Assembly (NCBI GenBank): GCA_025642065.1
Contig: JAODUP010000576.1
Span: forward strand, 248,001 to 312,000
Reading direction: 5' to 3'
Source: Paralvinella palmiformis
Taxonomy: Eukaryota > Annelida > Polychaeta > Terebellida > Alvinellidae
DNA: 64,000 bases
The notes beneath the pieces are model-generated. The model worked only from the letters and a program-made list of their open reading frames with translations. It was not told where the DNA came from and ran no database searches. How positions within the stretch are numbered: the stretch's first letter is position 1; every line of letters starts with the position of its first letter. This document shows positions 63,401-64,000 of this stretch, piece by piece. Position numbers and translations under genes: made by a program.

Positions 63401-63560
63401 TATATTTACACATGATTGGCAGGTTTACATAATATCGAGGTATTATACGACGGCATCAATATACAGTCAAGTCCCTTCACAGTTGACGTCAGAAAGCCTC
63501 GTGTTTATATTGAAGACTTTCCTGCCTGTGCTTATGTCGGTAAACCTGCTATGTTTAAAC
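43778..63560 (+). CDS. jbug: Filamin-type actin-binding protein with three CH domains (Jitterbug-like), 5' part
   Basis: Filamins crosslink actin filaments through amino-terminal calponin-homology (CH) domains and act as scaffolds through Ig-like filamin repeats. Twelve plus-strand exons join with matching phases and GT-AG borders into 692 codons without a stop, running off the window. Visible order: an acidic leader; CH1 (WVRIQQHTFTNWVNDKL to LILGLIWTLIRRYQI); CH2 (LSWCNAIL, FSTDWNDGVAL, GMQLAMDLFDIPNVI); CH3 (TLNWVRTQI, DKDWNSGFILSTLI, NPEVDHIGVMAHAAW); then filamin repeats with PSGAKL, CEGSPYHVNV, IPGSPFDIV and SSPFTVDV boundaries. Classical filamins have two CH domains; three are known from Drosophila Jitterbug, so this is taken as its orthologue. 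The start at 43778 is the first ATG in frame with CH1. The large introns hold antisense LINEs and SINEs. Confidence 0.88.
44400..44462. repeat. (TA)n-(TG)n microsatellite
   Basis: TG, TA and TG runs in filamin intron 1. Confidence 0.95.
45312..45319. promoter_or_regulatory. CRE-like palindrome TGACGTCA
   Basis: A perfect cAMP-response-element palindrome lies in a locally GC-richer segment (about 45230-45470) of filamin intron 1. Its function is inferred only. Confidence 0.25.
45625..45795 (+). repeat. tRNA-derived SINE, family A (reference copy)
   Basis: GGCGCCTCCGTGGTCTAGCGG head, B-box region TGTTCGAATCCCGGCG, body ATATCTGAAGG...GGAGGTCGCTCGGCCCATTT and GTGCACAAAG, ending in CATCAATCACAC. 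(CA)n runs lie immediately before (45599-45623) and after (45797-45823). Confidence 0.88.
46030..46225 (+). CDS. Filamin exon 2: end of CH1, start of CH2
   Basis: Acceptor CCTGATAG, donor CA|GTAAGT. Encodes AEDIRSGNIKLILGLIWTLI, then LPPKAMMLSWCNAIL and NFSTDWNDGVAL. Confidence 0.92.
46514..46622. repeat. 24 bp minisatellite
   Basis: Four to five copies of a 24-base unit built on GACTGATTATTAGACATATT lie in the short filamin intron 2, ending about 30 bases before the exon 3 acceptor. Confidence 0.9.
46655..46720 (+). CDS. Filamin exon 3: CH2 middle
   Basis: Acceptor CCTATCAG, donor AG|GTTAGT. Twenty-two codons: GLIDYCKPGICPRWHQMS, the usual CH2 DW.../P-G-x-C-P segment. Confidence 0.9.
47042..47255 (+). 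CDS. Filamin exon 4: end of CH2, start of CH3
   Basis: Acceptor GTTTACAG, donor GAT|GTAAGT. Encodes LNNCQHGMQLAMDLFDIPNV, RPEDLAGPNLDELSGMTYFS and TLNWVRTQISPTPVDNFD. Confidence 0.92.
47330..47420 (-). repeat. CR1-type LINE 3' tail fragment
   Basis: Minus strand: CAGCGCCTTAAAG..., GGGCGTTATATAAATAATAC and an (ATT)n tail, like the 3' end of the LINE at 56515. Confidence 0.55.
48510..48665 (+). repeat. SINE family A, diverged
   Basis: GTGGTGTAGCGGTAGCGTG, GTGTTCGAATCTG, ATCTGAAGGGTGTTTCATC and a GACCAATCATCATC end. A (CA)n run precedes it at 48486-48507. Confidence 0.8.
48666..49380. other. Intronic stretch with nothing recognised
   Basis: Non-coding sequence of filamin intron 4. Confidence 0.4.
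49384..49534. repeat. (ATGT)n, (TA)n and (GA)n microsatellites
   Basis: Consecutive tetranucleotide and dinucleotide runs. Frames through it are repeat artefacts. Confidence 0.93.
49745..50885 (-). pseudogene. LINE reverse transcriptase fragment, antisense in filamin intron 4
   Basis: On the minus strand, 50885-50380 gives reverse transcriptase motifs: VPQRSNLAPLLYLIYVNDIS, then SLADDTSLYFSDSDLDELF (the F/Y-x-D-D box as LADD) and NPTRTKYIVFRPRSKK. From 50282 to 49761 an open stretch of 173 codons encodes the carboxy-terminal domain: FLSYGITAWGNASQPFLRK, LQKRAERIINKALYNSHTDP and KFPIYKFPCIWNKW. The 5' part (endonuclease) is missing, and at least one frameshift lies between the two parts. Confidence 0.8.
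50886..50980 (-). repeat. tRNA-like sequence, probable SINE head
   Basis: Minus strand: A-box TGGCCTAACTGGTAGAGCGG and B-box GGGTTCAAACC, at tRNA-like spacing. No matching acceptor stem or family body was found; it abuts the LINE fragment. Confidence 0.55.
51181..51292 (+). repeat. tRNA-derived SINE, family C
   Basis: GGGCCCCCGTTAATGTAGTT head with GTTAGAGTACC, B box GGGTTCAAATC, then TGTGTTTGTGGG. A related copy with the same GGTTGTGGGTTCAAA core is at 53718. Confidence 0.55.
51352..51388. repeat. (TA)n microsatellite
   Basis: Pure TA run in filamin intron 4. Confidence 0.95.
51884..51992 (+). CDS. Filamin exon 5: CH3 middle
   Basis: Acceptor TCGTTTACAG, donor AAAG|GTAATG. Encodes KDWNSGFILSTLIHSLGGRI then PDWPTLETDWELANQK. 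It joins in phase to VDNFD of exon 4 across a 4.6 kb intron. Confidence 0.9.
52155..52236. repeat. (CA)n-(TA)n microsatellite
   Basis: A CA run followed by a TA run in the 352-base filamin intron 5. Confidence 0.95.
52345..52667 (+). CDS. Filamin exon 6: end of CH3 and linker
   Basis: Acceptor GTCTATAG, donor GAC|GTAAGA. Encodes EVADSNESQTL, AKDQLHVEPVLSSKDLINPE and VDHIGVMAHAAWHEAS (the last CH3 helices). A strongly acidic linker follows (IIEEEPEQEHH), then the start of filamin repeat 1. Confidence 0.9.
52830..52956 (+). CDS. Filamin exon 7: filamin repeat 1
   Basis: Acceptor CATTTCAG, donor G|GTGAGT. Encodes VSAFAEAPSGAKLILEESRV and YHVEFLPGEKG, the beta strands of an Ig-like filamin repeat. 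Confidence 0.9.
53480..53620 (+). CDS. Filamin exon 8: end of repeat 1, start of repeat 2
   Basis: Acceptor GCCGACAG, donor G|GTAAGT. Encodes EWKVLVNYNNTLCEGSPYHV, DPSAAKIIREYGLASADVEY and MFH. Confidence 0.9.
53718..53800 (+). repeat. SINE family C fragment
   Basis: GGGCGTTTCGGTGGCACAGT head and GGTTGTGGGTTCAAACCCGG with a B-box core. About 20 bases between the boxes are missing relative to 51181. Confidence 0.5.
53893..54066 (+). CDS. Filamin exon 9: filamin repeat 2
   Basis: Acceptor TTCTATACAG, donor G|GTAAAT. Encodes VEILATGLNDISIYIV, GIGRYRVAFTPTEKGTYTIA and GGAEIP. It continues as GSPFDIV in exon 10. Confidence 0.92.
54563..54625 (+). repeat. CR1-type LINE 3' tail fragment
   Basis: AATGGCTCCTGCTAGTAAAG then an (AAT)n tail, matching the 3' end of the antisense LINE at 56515-56580. 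Confidence 0.65.
55057..55094. repeat. (TA)n microsatellite
   Basis: Pure TA run in filamin intron 9. Confidence 0.95.
55375..55413 (+). CDS. Weak candidate cassette exon in filamin intron 9
   Basis: After TTATACGCAG, the frame continuing from exon 9 reads DDSTESKSSKASP then SKAGDFVRI, a coding-looking Ser/Lys-rich run. Possible donors (G|GTTCTA at 55414 or C|GTATCA at 55438) keep phase but are poor matches to consensus. Confidence 0.2.
55814..55970 (+). CDS. Candidate alternative first coding exon of the filamin gene
   Basis: ATG at 55814 has A at -3 and G at +4. The 52 codons read MATASAKFVRFDEVAVVYEE, then an acidic run (LSDSDTDSDLDEG), ending PPIGYLG at a consensus donor G|GTGAGT. The end phase equals that of exon 9, so it can splice to exon 10 (GSPFDIV) at 61358. 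The product would start within the filamin repeats and lack all CH domains. No transcript evidence is available. Confidence 0.55.
56325..56382 (+). repeat. CR1-type LINE 3' tail fragment
   Basis: CTGATGGCTCCTGCTAGTAA, GGGCGCTTTATTGTATAC and an AT-rich tail match the LINE 3' end at 56515-56580 in opposite orientation. Confidence 0.7.
56515..59655 (-). pseudogene. Nearly complete CR1-like LINE ORF2, antisense in filamin intron 9
   Basis: Read on the minus strand, the endonuclease comes first (59653-59180: VSIGLINCQSICKSDEKSD, DALVITETWL, HKKGGGVGILLRDSL), then the linker (58911-58414: LSDHFLVDINVSL, PWYNKSIQAAKRHRR). The reverse transcriptase follows (58194-57990 and 57833-56688: VFPRSMKAALVKPLIKK, VLLDLSAAFDTVDHNVLFSR, GVPQGSVLGPLVFTMYT, YHLYADDTQLYISL). 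The catalytic YADD box is intact in an open stretch of 381 codons that runs through the carboxy-terminal domain (TSRIDYCNSLLYG, LHCLPVRQRIRFK). The 3' UTR ends in GGGCGCTTTATTAAATATAC and (ATT)n. Several frameshifts break the ORF. This is the best preserved LINE in the window. Confidence 0.88.
59784..60152 (+). repeat. tRNA-derived SINE, family B (full length) with 12 bp target duplication
   Basis: TGAGCTCCGGTGGCCTAGCGG head with A box, B box GGTTCGAACCC, complete body and a tail of AACAAAACCAAAACCAAACC. ACCCGGAACTTG flanks it at 59772-59783 and 60153-60164. Confidence 0.93.
60413..60457. repeat. (ACT)n microsatellite
   Basis: Trinucleotide run with one interruption. Confidence 0.93.
60575..60680 (+). 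repeat. tRNA-like SINE head, diverged
   Basis: GATAGCTCTGCAGTAGAGCG resembles an A box, and TTCGGTTCAATAAC a B box. The tail family is not recognised. Confidence 0.45.
60681..61357. other. Intronic stretch, nothing recognised
   Basis: Non-coding 3' part of filamin intron 9, with short AAT repeats. Confidence 0.4.
61358..61504 (+). CDS. Filamin exon 10: end of repeat 2, start of repeat 3
   Basis: Acceptor TCATTCCAG, donor G|GTAAGT. The split Gly codon gives GSPFDIVCQIVEGIYAHGNG, then ATFDVDTSASPGRELLVTV. Confidence 0.93.
61660..62005. repeat. Two adjacent minisatellites
   Basis: CCTCAAGCCTAGGATT-type units (about 16-17 bases) repeat at 61675-61757. TTTGAAGACCTTTATTTGAG-type units (about 36 bases) repeat three to four times at about 61875-62005. 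Confidence 0.8.
62035..62335 (-). repeat. tRNA-derived SINE, family D, with LINE-like 3' tail
   Basis: Minus strand: head AGCTAGTTAGAGCGTAGGAC (A-box region), B box GGGTTCGAGTC, a body of about 200 bases, then GGCGCTATATAAACATACAT followed by (ATT)n. That tail closely matches the 3' end of the CR1-like LINE at 56515. Confidence 0.7.
62336..62790. other. Intronic stretch, nothing recognised
   Basis: Non-coding part of filamin intron 10, with a G run at 62516-62526. A minus-strand open frame across 62306-62764 shows no family resemblance. Confidence 0.4.
62822..62992 (+). repeat. SINE family A
   Basis: CCGTGGTCTAGTTGGTAACG, B-box region GAGTTCGAATCTCGGCG and the body TCTGAAGGGTGTTTCATC, CACTCGGCCCATTTAGCC and GTGCACAAAAG. 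It is preceded by (AAT)n. Confidence 0.85.
63105..63188 (+). CDS. Filamin exon 11: repeat 3
   Basis: Acceptor CCTTTTCAG, donor G|GTAAGG. Encodes DSQDNDVICNTASKGRGEYV and ITYTPDRP. Confidence 0.92.
63297..63396. repeat. (CA)n-(TA)n microsatellite
   Basis: CA/CG then TA dinucleotides fill much of the 234-base filamin intron 11. Confidence 0.95.
63423..63560 (+). CDS. Filamin exon 12: end of repeat 3, start of repeat 4
   Basis: Acceptor GATTGGCAG, donor C|GTAAGT. Encodes LHNIEVLYDGINIQSSPFTV, DVRKPRVYIEDFPACAYVG and KPAMFK. The gene continues beyond the window. Confidence 0.92.
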
Positions 63561-64000
63561 GTAAGTGAACTACACTCAATCAGATAACAGTATAGTTAAT
63601 ACAGTAAAAGTTAGTTATAACGAAATTCAAGGGGAATGGGAGTTCATTTCGTGATAATGATACTTCGATTTATCCCAGGTTTCAGATTTTGGCGCCATGT
63701 GTGTATCCGATATTATTTACCGATGCATGAGCGATAATTGGTGAAATAACCCAAATTAACAATAAAATGGCATGTTTCATTCGTCAAAGAAATGCAATTA
63801 AATTTGATTGTCATTTTCATATTGGTTGTTGCATTTACGATTGACAGAAAATTGAAATTTCAAAGATCGTATTTCGTTATATCCAGAGCGATTTATATTG
63901 ATTCAGTGTTGTGGGGACCAAAAAATTACTTCGATTGAACAAGTTTTCGTTGTCTAAATTTCGTTGTATCCCAGTTTCTTTAGGCATACTATGGAAGTGA
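63561..64000. other. Filamin intron 12, partial
   Basis: AT-rich intron sequence running off the window; no further exon seen. Confidence 0.6.

Overview
This window is animal nuclear DNA, most likely from a mollusc and probably a gastropod. It is AT-rich and full of dinucleotide microsatellites. Its genes are split by GT-AG introns, and it is crowded with decayed retrotransposons, tRNA-derived SINEs and DNA transposons. The phylum is inferred from the mix of families; no single sequence proves it.

Two host genes can be reconstructed. On the minus strand, 20696 to 11499, lies TSFM, the mitochondrial translation elongation factor Ts. Five coding exons join in phase and reach a stop codon, but the first exon (start codon and most of the targeting sequence) was not found. 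The last exon carries an unusual Ser/Asp/Glu block. On the plus strand, from 43778 past the window end, lies the 5' part of a filamin-type actin crosslinker. Twelve exons join in phase to give three calponin-homology domains and the first filamin/Ig repeats, an architecture like Drosophila Jitterbug. Its 7.3 kb intron holds a likely alternative first exon (55814-55970) that would make a form without the actin-binding head.

Layout. 1-5 kb: a SINE fragment, a 1 kb tandem duplication with strong hairpins, a dispersed repeat and a dead reverse transcriptase. 5-11 kb: mostly unrecognised, with a THAP-like exon and a broken hAT-like transposase. 11.5-20.7 kb: TSFM, with SINE and hAT fragments in its introns. 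21-32 kb: a frameshifted MULE transposase, two pogo/Tigger elements (one internally deleted and tandemly duplicated), a MITE and a 5'-truncated LINE with an RNase H domain. 33-42 kb: microsatellites, a dead Ty3/gypsy integrase, a possible Penelope-type fragment, two decayed LINEs (one split by a SINE) and two adjacent hammerhead ribozyme motifs on the minus strand at 41844-42004. 43.8-64 kb: the filamin gene, with two large antisense LINEs and many SINEs in its introns.

The points most worth a second look are the paired hammerhead motifs, whose stems differ in sequence but keep pairing; the alternative filamin start; the apparently perfect 853 bp tandem duplication; and a SINE that shares its 3' tail with a resident LINE.
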